Source of the DNA: DASRAJ01 sp039920305
GTDB lineage: Bacteria > Bacteroidota > Bacteroidia > Chitinophagales > UBA10324
NCBI GenBank assembly: GCA_039920305.1
Contig: JBDSEA010000083.1
Span: 1 to 49,109 of the forward strand
Reading direction: 5' to 3'
Length of the DNA: 49,109 nt
The position numbers and the translations under genes were made by a program. The notes below the pieces were generated by a model, which saw only the letters and a program-made list of their open reading frames with translations, searched no databases and was not told the origin of the DNA. The number at the start of each line of letters is the position of its first letter. Positions within the stretch are counted from its first letter, which is position 1. Shown piece after piece: positions 19,093-27,127 of this stretch.

Positions 19093-20411
19093 ATGGGATG
19101 ACATTCAAGCAGCAGGGAAATTATCGAACAATTGTGTGGCGGCAATTCAGGAAGAATAAGCCCGCACTGCTTGCAATGTATGCTCTGGCATTGATGTTAT
19201 TCGTGGCGTTATTTGCACCAATACTTGCAAACAATCGTCCCTTATATGTAAAGTATCGGGGAGAAACCTTTTTTCCGGCCTTTTCAACGAGTAATGTGAT
19301 ACAGGTAAAAAATGCTTTCGCAACAGAAACAATAAATGCAGATGCTGCTGACTGGAAAAGCATGAAAACTGATAAAATGGTTTTCCCTCCTATTACTTAT
19401 TCCCCCGGGAAAAGCGACTTTTTAAATTCAGGCTTTGTTAGTCCGGGTGGCGAACAAAAATTTCTGAGTAATGGAAAAATAATTCCGATGCCCCTGCGAT
19501 TCCGCCACTGGCTCGGAACAGGTTCACGCGGAGATGATTTAATGGCAGGACTTATTCATGGCACCCGCATATCTTTAACCATCGGTATCACCGCAATGAT
19601 CATCACTTCGCTGATTGGGATCATCATGGGAGTGGTAGCAGGATTTTTTGGTGATGACGGCATTGTGATCACCAGGGGAAAATTTCTATTGATCATCACC
19701 GGACTTTTTTTTTCATGGTTTTATGCATTTCAACTGCGAAGCGGAATATTTAATCATGCATGGTACGGGGAGGACGGAGCTTATTTAATCCAGGTTATAA
19801 TCAGTATTTTCCTTTCAGTGGTTATAGTTTTGTTTTTTGCTGCTATAGGAAATTTTTTGAAAAAAACCCCTTTTCTGGGTAATAAAATTTTAATGCCTGT
19901 TGATACTATCCTGTCGAGAGTCATGGAAATTTTTGTTTCACTCCCGCTTCTTGTTCTGATTATAACCCTCGCTGCCATTTCGAAACCGTCGCTGATGAAT
20001 GTGATGATTATTATCGGACTCACTCAATGGACAGGCATTGCCAGGCTAACCCGTGCCGAGATGCTTAGAATTCGTAAGCTCGAATACATACAATCTGCAC
20101 GCGCCCTGGGCGCCAGAAACCTCCGGATAATGATAAATCATGCCCTTCCCAATGCAATTACTCCTGCCATTGTTTCAATGTCTTTTATTGTGGGAAACGC
20201 TATACTTATTGAGTCAGCACTCTCTTTTATAGGCATTGGCGTTCCTCCCACTATGACCACCTGGGGGTCACTGATAGCTGAAGGAAGAGAAAATTTCAAT
20301 GCATGGTGGATGGTTATTTTACCGGGATTCAGTATCATGGTAACGGTTCTTGCCTGCAATATGCTGGCCGAAGGTCTTAGAGATGCGCTTGATCCCAGGC
20401 TCAATAAATAA
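19089..20411 (+). CDS. ABC transporter permease, OppC/DppC-like, enlarged
   Basis: This is the partner permease, 440 residues against ~280-310 for ordinary OppC. Helix 1 is at about 30-50 (LLAMYALALMLFVALFAPIL). The extra periplasmic stretch reaches the conserved HWLGTGSRGDDLMAGLIHG (~140-155). Two additional hydrophobic segments (around 200-215 and 235-260, beginning LLIITGLFFSWFYAF) are inserted before the region SRVMEIFVSLPLLV. The coupling loop ARALGARNLRIMINHALPNA and the tail LAEGLRDALDPRLN are standard. Both permeases are expanded, so the pair has probably coevolved with an unusual binding partner. The ATPase must be encoded elsewhere. Confidence 0.9.
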   Translation: MNGMTFKQQGNYRTIVWRQFRKNKPALLAMYALALMLFVALFAPILANNRPLYVKYRGETFFPAFSTSNVIQVKNAFATETINADAADWKSMKTDKMVFPPITYSPGKSDFLNSGFVSPGGEQKFLSNGKIIPMPLRFRHWLGTGSRGDDLMAGLIHGTRISLTIGITAMIITSLIGIIMGVVAGFFGDDGIVITRGKFLLIITGLFFSWFYAFQLRSGIFNHAWYGEDGAYLIQVIISIFLSVVIVLFFAAIGNFLKKTPFLGNKILMPVDTILSRVMEIFVSLPLLVLIITLAAISKPSLMNVMIIIGLTQWTGIARLTRAEMLRIRKLEYIQSARALGARNLRIMINHALPNAITPAIVSMSFIVGNAILIESALSFIGIGVPPTMTTWGSLIAEGRENFNAWWMVILPGFSIMVTVLACNMLAEGLRDALDPRLNK

Positions 20412-20520
20412 ATTAAGGGGATTAGTCCCTATCAGATTTTCTTAAAAAAAGATGATCAGTCAACCTTTAACAAATGATGCATAACCATTTAAAAGGAGAA
20501 TGCAGGATTGATCTAAAAAT

Positions 20521-20555
20521 TAGCACCTAACCTCAATAATAGGGTAGAGGTGCTA
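20521..20555. terminator. Hairpin between convergent genes
   Basis: TAGCACCT (20521-20528) is the exact reverse complement of AGGTGCTA (20548-20555), with an inner CCT/AGG pairing. It lies between the ends of the permease operon (+) and the cupin gene (-). There is no strong T-run on either side, so it may be a weak bidirectional terminator or an mRNA-stability hairpin. The rest of this 227-bp gap shows nothing clear. Confidence 0.45.
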
Positions 20556-20638
20556 TAGAATAAACAAAAACTGCCAAAAATGAAAACAATTTCCTATTTA
20601 GTTACATATTTATATGGCAAATTTACATATTAACATTA

Positions 20639-20983
20639 TTATTCATAACCGCTTTTAATCAATGTAGATATCATTTTAAATGGCTGATGTGCCTTGATGG
20701 AATTGGAAAGATGAGCAGGAATAAGTATCGCTTCACCGGTATTGAGCATTTTGGACTGGCCATCAATTACAATTTCTGCTTTTCCATCAATAATTTGAAT
20801 AAAGGTATCAAAAGGAGAAATTTTTTCACCGAAACCTTCACCTGAATCCACGGAGCATACTGTTATGCTTCCTGTTAACTTTTTCATGACTGTTTTGCTT
20901 ACCACCGAATTAGGGATGTATTCTATTATTTCAATTAAAACAAGTGCCTCTGCTCTTTCAATATCTGTTTCTTGTACTATCAT
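20639..20983 (-). CDS. Small single-domain cupin protein with altered metal site
   Basis: This 114-residue protein is one cupin beta-barrel: SPFDTFIQIIDGKAEIVIDG corresponds to cupin motif 1 and GEAILIPAHLSNSIKA to motif 2. Motif 1 normally supplies two His and one Glu as metal ligands; here the His pair is replaced (SPFDTF) and the Glu is Gln, while one His remains in motif 2. It is therefore more likely a binding or sensory domain than a metalloenzyme, although close relatives may use other ligands. The gene follows the AraC-type regulator by 84 bp on the same strand, with an inverted repeat immediately before its ATG, which suggests regulation by that neighbour. Confidence 0.85.
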   Translation of the reverse strand: MIVQETDIERAEALVLIEIIEYIPNSVVSKTVMKKLTGSITVCSVDSGEGFGEKISPFDTFIQIIDGKAEIVIDGQSKMLNTGEAILIPAHLSNSIKAHQPFKMISTLIKSGYE

Positions 20984-20986
20984 ACC

Positions 20987-21026
20987 GGTTATTTACAATT
21001 TGAACTTTGCAAGTTTGTTAATAACC
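20987..21026. promoter_or_regulatory. Inverted repeat directly upstream of the cupin gene
   Basis: GGTTATT (20987-20993) mirrors AATAACC (21020-21026), and the arms continue as CAA/TTG after two unpaired bases. The inner AACTT-TGC-AAGTT (21003-21015) forms a second, slightly offset dyad. The position, four bases before the ATG at 20983, suits an operator or a translation-blocking hairpin. Confidence 0.4.
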
Positions 21027-21067
21027 ATCCATAATTGTTACATAACTTTAGAAAAGAATTGCATGAT

Positions 21068-21628
21068 TCACATATTCTCAAGGGTGTTTCGTCTCTTATT
21101 CTTAAGGGATTTAAAGAAGGAAGGAGTTAAACCGGTAACTTTTTTAAACTGGTTTGAGAGGTGTGCCACACTGCTGTAGTGCAGTTTATATGAAATCTCT
21201 GTGAGATTAAGCTCATCATATATAAGAAGCTCTTTTACTCTTTCAATTTTATTTAAGATAATAAATTGCTGAATGGTTATTCCTCTGACTTCTGAGAAAA
21301 TGTTTGACAGGTAAGTATAGTCATAATTCAATTTATCACTGATGTATTCTGAATAATTTAAATCAGGCACTTCATCAGAATAATGAATCATTTCAATTAC
21401 AACATTTTTAATCTTTTCAATAAGAATGGCCTTTTTATCATCAAGCAATTCAAGTCCGGACTTCATCAGGCTTGATTTAAGCATTGCATGCTTTTCCGGT
21501 GTTATATCCTCCATGATTTCAACTGTACCCAGATCCACTGCAACATACCGCAAACCGAGTTGTTTTAACTCCTCCTGCACCATCATTTTACAACGAAGGC
21601 TAACCATGTATTTAATATATAGCTTCAC
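21068..21628 (-). CDS. AraC-family transcriptional regulator with an HMA-like N-terminal region
   Basis: The C-terminal ~100 residues of this 186-residue protein form the double helix-turn-helix of AraC/XylS regulators: YLSNIFSEVRGITIQQF, then KIERVKELLIYDELNLTEISYKL cut by LHYSSVAHLSNQFKKVTGL and the closing TPSFFKSLK. The N-terminal ~75 residues (MKLYIKYMVSLRCKMMVQEE) resemble a ferredoxin-like HMA fold. The usual first Cys of the metal-binding CxxC site is Ser here, so metal sensing is doubtful. It lies upstream of, and in line with, the cupin gene, its most obvious target. A near-palindrome upstream (TATGCCT at 21651-21657 and AGGCATA at 21675-21681 around GAATATTC) may serve autoregulation. 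Confidence 0.88.
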   Translation of the reverse strand: MKLYIKYMVSLRCKMMVQEELKQLGLRYVAVDLGTVEIMEDITPEKHAMLKSSLMKSGLELLDDKKAILIEKIKNVVIEMIHYSDEVPDLNYSEYISDKLNYDYTYLSNIFSEVRGITIQQFIILNKIERVKELLIYDELNLTEISYKLHYSSVAHLSNQFKKVTGLTPSFFKSLKNKRRNTLENM

Positions 21629-21766
21629 GATCTCCTAAGAAATTTTTGACTATGCCTGTAAGGAATATTCAGGAAGGCATATTTAGCATAGATTTTTAAA
21701 TATATCATGTAATAAAAAACAAATATCTTTTCTGTTATTTTTATATATGTCACATTTACCCTTAAT

Positions 21767-23188
21767 TTATTGTTTTGAAATTACATCCATTTCTTCAGAT
21801 TGCATTCTAAATACCGGTCGCCGGTTTAACCTGTCTGCCACTAATTTTTTCCGCTCCTGCGCTGTGATATAATTAATTATTACAAGCCCTGTAAGAAAGA
21901 ACGGTATGCACGGGATCTTATACCGGACAAGTGCTCCAAAGTTATAAGCTGTAAAACCCACTGAGAAAGCAAAAGTTATGGCAAAAAATACACAAAAGAA
22001 GATAGTAGGGTTGTTAATAATGGTGGTCAAGGGCCGGCGAAAGCCGTTCTTCCAGAAGATATAAAGAGTAAATCCCAGAATAAAAGTACTTTCCAGTGCT
22101 GAGGCAAGCATTATGGCGCTATGGGCTTCCCACAAATACGGCCGGAATAACGTTACATTAATTGCTGCCGGGGAAGCTTTTACAATACTCTGCCAGGTTC
22201 CATCCACCAGGCCAAGAGAATAACCTGAGGCATTCTCATTTTTTGCAAGAAAGGAATGCCATTCATGGAATGTCTGTGCGGTATTTAAAACATTTTGCAA
22301 AGAAAATTGAGTAAACTCATGCCCCAGCCGGGTGACCATTAAATACCCAAATACCAGGGAAATGGTGAACACCGCAGGACCGGATACCACGCGTAGAAAC
22401 TGATTGGGAATTTTTCTCCTGAAGGTTAAGAATATCCAGAATAACAAGGCAGGTAAAAAGCTGATGATGATGTATGCTTTTACCTGAAGCGCAATGTAGC
22501 CGGTGACTAATAAGATCAAGCCGTTTCTGACAATTTTTCTCTTCTTAAAAAAAATAGAGTATGAGCAATAGGTAATCCAGCCAAGGCAACCGAACGTAAT
22601 GGAATCCTTAAGCACGCCTGATCCCCAGAAAAAAACTGATGGAACAAATAGGATGCAGTAAGCAAGTTCCTTATATAAATTCGGATACAGGCCGGCGAAG
22701 GTTTTGTACAATGCCCATGCGCCAGTGAATGAAAGAACTGAAATAACGATTGCCATTACCGGATAGGAATGAAAAGAGAATATGCTTACAATGCCGTAAA
22801 TCTTATCAGCCATCCAGCCTGAAGGATCCCTGAAGAAGGTAAGCCACCAGGTACTGTCATAAGTGGCGGTAGTGTAAGTATTTGCGGGCAGCAGCAGCAG
22901 CTTGAAAAACAGATCAAGTCCATGCCTCAATGACTCATTAAAAGTTTGCGAATCGTAGAAATAATAAAAGGTATCGCCACTGTGATAATAAAACCCGTAT
23001 ACGATGCCTACTCCAATACCCCCGGCTATTTTGGCCAGCATTCCGGTAATGAAATACTTCCGAACAGGATTATCATGCAAAGCAATGTTGCGGTATAAAA
23101 GTGCGGCAATCAGAATAATAAAAAGGTAAAAAGGAGTAATGATGAAATCATTATACTCCAGGAAGCGAATATTATCTGCTTGAAACAT
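21767..23188 (-). CDS. Multi-pass inner-membrane protein, function unknown
   Basis: I do not recognise the family. The 473-residue protein has roughly ten to twelve hydrophobic segments, starting at FYLFIILIAALLY (~20-35). A hydrophilic loop (YHSGDTFYYFYDSQTF) after the second or third segment carries acidic and aromatic residues, and a large extracytoplasmic part lies around residues 255-340. Layout and loop recall GT-C glycosyltransferases or O-antigen polymerase/ligase-like proteins, which act on lipid-linked sugars with an acidic residue in the first large loop. That is only a resemblance. The short charged tail (ERKKLVADRLNRR) should be cytoplasmic. It stands alone; the metallo-hydrolase gene follows 36 bp downstream on the same strand. 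Confidence 0.8.
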   Translation of the reverse strand: MFQADNIRFLEYNDFIITPFYLFIILIAALLYRNIALHDNPVRKYFITGMLAKIAGGIGVGIVYGFYYHSGDTFYYFYDSQTFNESLRHGLDLFFKLLLLPANTYTTATYDSTWWLTFFRDPSGWMADKIYGIVSIFSFHSYPVMAIVISVLSFTGAWALYKTFAGLYPNLYKELAYCILFVPSVFFWGSGVLKDSITFGCLGWITYCSYSIFFKKRKIVRNGLILLVTGYIALQVKAYIIISFLPALLFWIFLTFRRKIPNQFLRVVSGPAVFTISLVFGYLMVTRLGHEFTQFSLQNVLNTAQTFHEWHSFLAKNENASGYSLGLVDGTWQSIVKASPAAINVTLFRPYLWEAHSAIMLASALESTFILGFTLYIFWKNGFRRPLTTIINNPTIFFCVFFAITFAFSVGFTAYNFGALVRYKIPCIPFFLTGLVIINYITAQERKKLVADRLNRRPVFRMQSEEMDVISKQ

Positions 23189-23224
23189 GGTGATGGAAAA
23201 TTAATAAAGAGATGCTAACCCCAT

Positions 23225-24007
23225 TTAAATCCCCGGGAATGCTTCAATTTCAAATCGATTATTCATCGTGTGAAGCCGGGCAAGAGGTATTTTGCCATCA
23301 TGAAAAAATAAAAAGCAATAATTCTCAGCAGCACCCAGTTTTGCATATTTTTCACGCAGCCGGGCACTCATTTTTCCATCAAAGTCATAGTTTGCAACAA
23401 ATCGCCGGATGATTTGTGATGATTGGGGCAGCACATCCCCCCCATAAAAAAACTTTTGATTATCAGATTGAATAATGAATACCTGGTGATAGGGCGTATG
23501 TCCACCGCTTATTTCAAAATGAATTTCGCCGCCTATATCGCCATCACCATCTAAGGGCTTCCACTGGGGAGATCGCCGAAGAAAGTTTAGCTTATCCAAT
23601 TCGTATGATGGTGAATTAATTTTTGTCAGGGCATACTTCATTTCTTTTTGCTGCCCGTAATAATCTGCATTGGGAAACATTAGATGGAAAGTCCCGGCAT
23701 TATCATAGCAAATGCCACCTGCATGATCCTTATGAAGATGGCTAAGCAGCACCAAAGTAATCTCTTCTGCAGAAAATCCATGGCGAAGCAAATTTTTATG
23801 AACAATGAAGTTTGAGTCTTCTGCCTGAAATCCCAGTCCGGGGTCAATGATGATCAGGTCCTTTTTTGTCTTTATTAGAAAGGGAACAACGTCTGCAATC
23901 AATGAAGCAGGCCGGTCTGCAATTGAATCTTTTAATGGATCAAACGGAACAAATTTTTTACTTTCATTTACTGTGAATGTTCCTTCAGAAAGAGGCCAGA
24001 CCATCAA
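23225..24007 (-). CDS. Metallo-beta-lactamase-fold hydrolase
   Basis: This 260-residue soluble protein carries the full set of MBL metal ligands: LLSHLHKDHAGG (HxHxDH motif, near residue 91), GGHTPYH (third His), FYGGD (bridging Asp) and a terminal FFHDG His. It should bind two metal ions and hydrolyse an ester, lactone, thioester or similar bond; the family also includes AHL lactonases and glyoxalase II. No signal peptide is visible, so it is probably cytosolic. Two adjacent Met codons make the exact start ambiguous by one residue. The gene could be co-transcribed with the membrane protein upstream, but a sugar or quorum-sensing link would be guesswork. Confidence 0.88.
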   Translation of the reverse strand: MMVWPLSEGTFTVNESKKFVPFDPLKDSIADRPASLIADVVPFLIKTKKDLIIIDPGLGFQAEDSNFIVHKNLLRHGFSAEEITLVLLSHLHKDHAGGICYDNAGTFHLMFPNADYYGQQKEMKYALTKINSPSYELDKLNFLRRSPQWKPLDGDGDIGGEIHFEISGGHTPYHQVFIIQSDNQKFFYGGDVLPQSSQIIRRFVANYDFDGKMSARLREKYAKLGAAENYCFLFFHDGKIPLARLHTMNNRFEIEAFPGI

Positions 24008-24035
24008 CTGACTTTAAAGTATTCATGAACAATTT

Positions 24036-24974
24036 TTAGTAATTGCCCTTACCGCCTATCACGAAATTCCTGGTTAGATTAAATCCCCATCGGAACTGTC
24101 CGTCCAGCCAGTTAGATCTGGTGAAAGGAAGATAAGAATTCTCCAGTAAACCGGTCGAATTTGTAAAGAGGAGCTGAAATACATGACCCCCGGTTTCAAT
24201 TTCAATTCCCACACTGAGCGGATCGTAAAATATTTTGTTACCGGAAGCATCTTTGCCATCCCTGAAGTCATAATAATAATCAGCAATCAGGGCGATCCGT
24301 TTTGAGAACTTCATTCGTAACCCGGCTCCAAGGAAAAACAAATCATTTTCATTATCGAATGTAACATAATTGCGGTGTACCCAGGTCGGTATCAGCTCAA
24401 ACGAAAACCCCGATGTAAATTTACGCGCAATAATTGCTTGGGATACATACGAAAAGCGGTGAGAAAAATCATTTTCAAAATATGAATCGGAGGTACTGTC
24501 AGAGGATGACTTTCGTGCCGTACCTGCTAAAACGCCATAAAGTGTAATTGCCAGTGGCATTTTATCATCTGTAGTTTGCCGGAGGAGCCTGTGCTTGATA
24601 TTGGCATCGAATAGCTCACGGTAGGGCTCAAGGCCTTTCGAATGCCCTACACCCAGCTGCAGGCGGTCACTTAAACCATAGTCGAAAGAGAATCGGATGT
24701 CAGGAGCCTGATCCAATCCGTAAAAAGTATGAAAGCCTCCGCCGGTTCCCCCAATATCACCAAAGCGATGCTGAATATTGAATTGCAGATTATGCTTTTT
24801 GGCGGTTTCATTGGTTTGCGCATTGATGATCCGAAGGCCTTTGAAAGTAGCCATAACAACATCACTGCCTTCGGACTGAGTGCTCTGATTTACTATATCT
24901 GAGAGATCATCCTGGGCACTTGCAAAAGAGCATAGTAAAAAAAGAAAAAGGAGTGTAAGAATATTTTTTTTCAT
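24036..24974 (-). CDS. DUF5777-like outer-membrane beta-barrel protein
   Basis: Starting at 24974 gives 312 residues with a clear signal peptide (MKKNILTLLFLFLLCSFASA). The mature protein alternates polar and aromatic residues in many predicted strands, for example FNIQHRFGDIGGTGGG, DIRFSFDYGLSDRLQLGVG and IALIADYYYDFRDG, and ends NFVIGGKGNY, a barrel-like C-terminus. This matches what I recall of DUF5777 proteins, usually seen beside YceI and cytochrome-like proteins in Bacteroidota, and that neighbourhood is present here. A strong terminator separates it from YceI, so it has its own transcript, probably governed by the 11-bp palindrome at 25019-25045. Its substrate or partner is unknown. 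Confidence 0.82.
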   Translation of the reverse strand: MKKNILTLLFLFLLCSFASAQDDLSDIVNQSTQSEGSDVVMATFKGLRIINAQTNETAKKHNLQFNIQHRFGDIGGTGGGFHTFYGLDQAPDIRFSFDYGLSDRLQLGVGHSKGLEPYRELFDANIKHRLLRQTTDDKMPLAITLYGVLAGTARKSSSDSTSDSYFENDFSHRFSYVSQAIIARKFTSGFSFELIPTWVHRNYVTFDNENDLFFLGAGLRMKFSKRIALIADYYYDFRDGKDASGNKIFYDPLSVGIEIETGGHVFQLLFTNSTGLLENSYLPFTRSNWLDGQFRWGFNLTRNFVIGGKGNY

Positions 24975-25018
24975 CGATGATAATGTTTTGTATGGAATTA
25001 CGTGAAGCAAGATAACAG

Positions 25019-25045
25019 GGTTTAAAATTCGTTAAATTTTAAACC
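25019..25045. promoter_or_regulatory. Perfect 11-bp palindrome upstream of the DUF5777 gene
   Basis: GGTTTAAAATT (25019-25029) and AATTTTAAACC (25035-25045) are exact inverted copies with a five-base centre. The element lies 45 bp before the DUF5777 ATG and after the YceI terminator, a good position for an operator. Confidence 0.55.
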
Positions 25046-25093
25046 AGCAGTGCATAAAAACTTTCCCGCAGGTAAATGATTTCCAATGGCACG

Positions 25094-25125
25094 AAAAAAA
25101 GCTTCCGGCTGAATAACCGGAAGCT
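25094..25125 (-). terminator. Strong Rho-independent terminator after yceI
   Basis: On the minus strand AGCTTCCGG pairs perfectly with CCGGAAGCT around an eight-base loop, followed by a run of seven Ts. It begins 24 bp past the YceI stop and ends the three-gene unit from 27029. Confidence 0.9.
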
Positions 25126-25148
25126 GTAATCTGATATTTCATTTGAAC

Positions 25149-25700
25149 TTACTGTTCTTTTGGAACCAGCGCACTGTGTATATTAACATTTACCACTTCC
25201 GCGATTTTCTGTGCAACTACCGTTGGGATTTTTATATCATGATCTGCAACCTTCACATCGAAAGAGCTGGTTATGTCGATACTTTTTCCATTAACCGTAA
25301 TTGTTCCGGGTATGGTTCTTTTATTAGTAACCCCATGAATAGTTAAATCTCCGGTCGCAGTTACTTCATAAGTACCATCCTTGCCCAGATCCATATCCTG
25401 ATCAATGGTTCCATCAAAAGTTCCATTAGGGAATTTCTCACTTTCCATGTAGTTCTCATTAAAATGCTCCTGCATCAGTGATCTTTTGAAAACTAAGGAT
25501 TCCATTTTGATTTTGAAATAAACTTTTTTGTTTTTTATATTAACAGCACCAGTCGTTTGATTGCTGGTAGCATCAATATCTTCCAGTGGTGTAGAGGCAT
25601 GAATTGAGGTCGTTCCCCTGGTATCAATAAAAACATCCTGAGCCCGGGATATCAGATGACCTGAAACGAACAGCAGGGAAAGCAAAATCAATTTTTTCAT
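25149..25700 (-). CDS. YceI-family periplasmic lipocalin-like protein
   Basis: The ATG at 25700 gives 183 residues with a signal peptide ending ISRAQ; the frame is open further upstream but overlaps the previous gene in the wrong frame. The mature part is one YceI domain, an eight-stranded barrel that binds isoprenoid lipids such as polyisoprenoid quinone precursors. Family marks include the SLVFKRSLMQEHFNENYM segment before KFPNGTFDG, and GDLTIHGVTNKRTIPG. The gene follows the cytochrome-like lipoprotein by 58 bp and ends at a strong terminator. Its neighbours are consistent with an envelope electron-transfer or quinone-linked role, which is inference. Symbol left blank because the family has several paralogues. 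Confidence 0.9.
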   Translation of the reverse strand: MKKLILLSLLFVSGHLISRAQDVFIDTRGTTSIHASTPLEDIDATSNQTTGAVNIKNKKVYFKIKMESLVFKRSLMQEHFNENYMESEKFPNGTFDGTIDQDMDLGKDGTYEVTATGDLTIHGVTNKRTIPGTITVNGKSIDITSSFDVKVADHDIKIPTVVAQKIAEVVNVNIHSALVPKEQ

Positions 25701-25758
25701 TTTTAAAGTATTTAAGTTTGTTTGTTTATTTGTTAGGTAATTTCCAAGAAGCATACCA

Positions 25759-26151
25759 CTAATTATTTTGATAGCCCTGATCAAGCCATAGCTGAAGTTT
25801 TTCCTTATCACAGCTTGTAAGTAACTGTGGTCCATTGGTAATACTCTTGGGCATAGTTGCAGTAGCCGGATCAAGCACAAAGCTGTAAAACACATCAGGA
25901 AGATATACTTCAAGCCCGGCATAAGTGGTAAAATCGTATCCATAAGTGGAGGAGGCCTGATGACAATCACCCAGCGTATCACGGGTACAATATGTATTCA
26001 GGATTGGAACTATGTCCTGCGAAAATGACATGATATCCTGACCATTGTTAGTGCAGCTGGTATCAGGTTTTGGTGCAGCCTGTTCCTGCGTGCAGGATAC
26101 AAAAGAAATCGTAAGAATAAATGCCGTAAAAACCAATTTATAAACCTTCAT
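25759..26151 (-). CDS. Small lipoprotein with a cytochrome-c-like domain and a stretched heme motif
   Basis: From ATG 26151 the protein is 130 residues with a lipoprotein signal (MKVYKLVFTAF to VSCT, lipobox Cys near residue 20). The body resembles the single-heme domain common in Bacteroidota secreted proteins: SFSQDIVPILNTYC, then DCHQASSTYGYDFTTYAGL, a Met near the end (TATMPKSI, possible axial ligand), and a final helix LQLWLDQGYQNN. The heme-attachment motif is CTRDTLGDCH, seven residues between the cysteines rather than two, so heme attachment is uncertain. It sits 20 bp after the choice-of-anchor V gene and 58 bp before YceI in one operon, and probably faces the periplasm from the membrane. 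Confidence 0.8.
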   Translation of the reverse strand: MKVYKLVFTAFILTISFVSCTQEQAAPKPDTSCTNNGQDIMSFSQDIVPILNTYCTRDTLGDCHQASSTYGYDFTTYAGLEVYLPDVFYSFVLDPATATMPKSITNGPQLLTSCDKEKLQLWLDQGYQNN

Positions 26152-26171
26152 GCTATCTTTAAACACACTTT

Positions 26172-27029
26172 TTATTTTTGAATAAAAAATTTCCTTGCCT
26201 CATCCGTATTTCCTGAAGTATAGCGAATCAGATACACACCACTTACCAGGGAATGAGGAAGGGCAATGGCGTGTTTCTTCAAGCCGCCTGTTTCATTATC
26301 ATCAACCAGTAATTGCAGGTTTTTCCCCTGTAAATCATATAACCGGATCAACGCCGGATCATTCCCGGTCTGATTGTATTGCAGCGTAATAATATTATTT
26401 GCAATGCTTACGATGGAAAACGGACTTCCGGGTATTCCGGGAGAAAAAATTCCATCGGCACTATCAGGAAGAATACAAAGGGAAGTGGTATAAATATGAT
26501 CTCCGGATGAAGTTCCATTACCATTGGCACAGTTACCCGCCGCATAAAAGCAAAGCTGACCCTTATCAAGAGCTGGCGCCTTCCATTGAAAATTCCATAT
26601 ATTGTTGGAGCTGGCAGTTTTATGGCCAAGATACTTTCTATTGTTCACTGCGCCGGAAGTTGGAGCTGAAATATTAGTAGTACCGTTAGGAATGATCAAA
26701 ATACCCACTGAATCACCATCAGCATCTACCGAAGTAATCTCAAAACCAAATTTTACCATACCTGCTTCACTTGCAGTTACAGCCATGTCATATACCTGCC
26801 CCGGTGTATATTTTAATTCAGGATCACTGAAGGAAACCGTTAATGTGCCGCCACCGGTATTAGGTGTATTGTTATGGCATGCCCCGGTGCCGCATGTTGT
26901 TTCATCAGTACCTGCAGTACAACCGGTTCTGCCCGCAGGAGGCTGGGATGAATTGGTATAGACGCTGGAAAAAGGAAAAACAATTGCTAAAACAAATGCC
27001 ATGGTAAGCAGTATATAAGTTCTTGTCAC
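26172..27029 (-). CDS. Choice-of-anchor V protein with T9SS type A sorting domain
   Basis: This 285-residue protein has a signal peptide (~1-24), then a Cys-rich segment (residues ~36-52) including CGTGACH, and a beta-rich domain: LTVSFSDPELKYTPGQVYDM, then GMVKFGFEITS, then WNFQWKAPALDKGQLCFYA and a second Cys at AGNCANGNG. This is the Reelin-like choice-of-anchor V domain as I recall it. The last ~75 residues (FSIVSIANNIITLQ, LIRLYDLQGKNLQ, SGVYLIRYTSG) are a type A sorting domain, so it should be surface-exposed via T9SS. Relatives carry a CxxCH heme motif at the Cys-rich point; here the spacing is CX4CH. It is first in the three-gene unit with the lipoprotein and YceI. Confidence 0.82.
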   Translation of the reverse strand: MTRTYILLTMAFVLAIVFPFSSVYTNSSQPPAGRTGCTAGTDETTCGTGACHNNTPNTGGGTLTVSFSDPELKYTPGQVYDMAVTASEAGMVKFGFEITSVDADGDSVGILIIPNGTTNISAPTSGAVNNRKYLGHKTASSNNIWNFQWKAPALDKGQLCFYAAGNCANGNGTSSGDHIYTTSLCILPDSADGIFSPGIPGSPFSIVSIANNIITLQYNQTGNDPALIRLYDLQGKNLQLLVDDNETGGLKKHAIALPHSLVSGVYLIRYTSGNTDEARKFFIQK

Positions 27030-27127
27030 GTGTGTTCATTATAAAGTGCGAATGTAAAATGAAAATAAAAAAAAGACAAGCAACAGCCTGCCAGGAAGTG
27101 GTTTCAAGGCACTGAGCGGGATTTCCT

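Noticed and set aside
20413..20427. GGGGATTAGTCCC-like hairpin directly after the permease operon
   Set aside because: The stem is only four to five pairs and no T-run follows; the hairpin at 20521-20555 is better.
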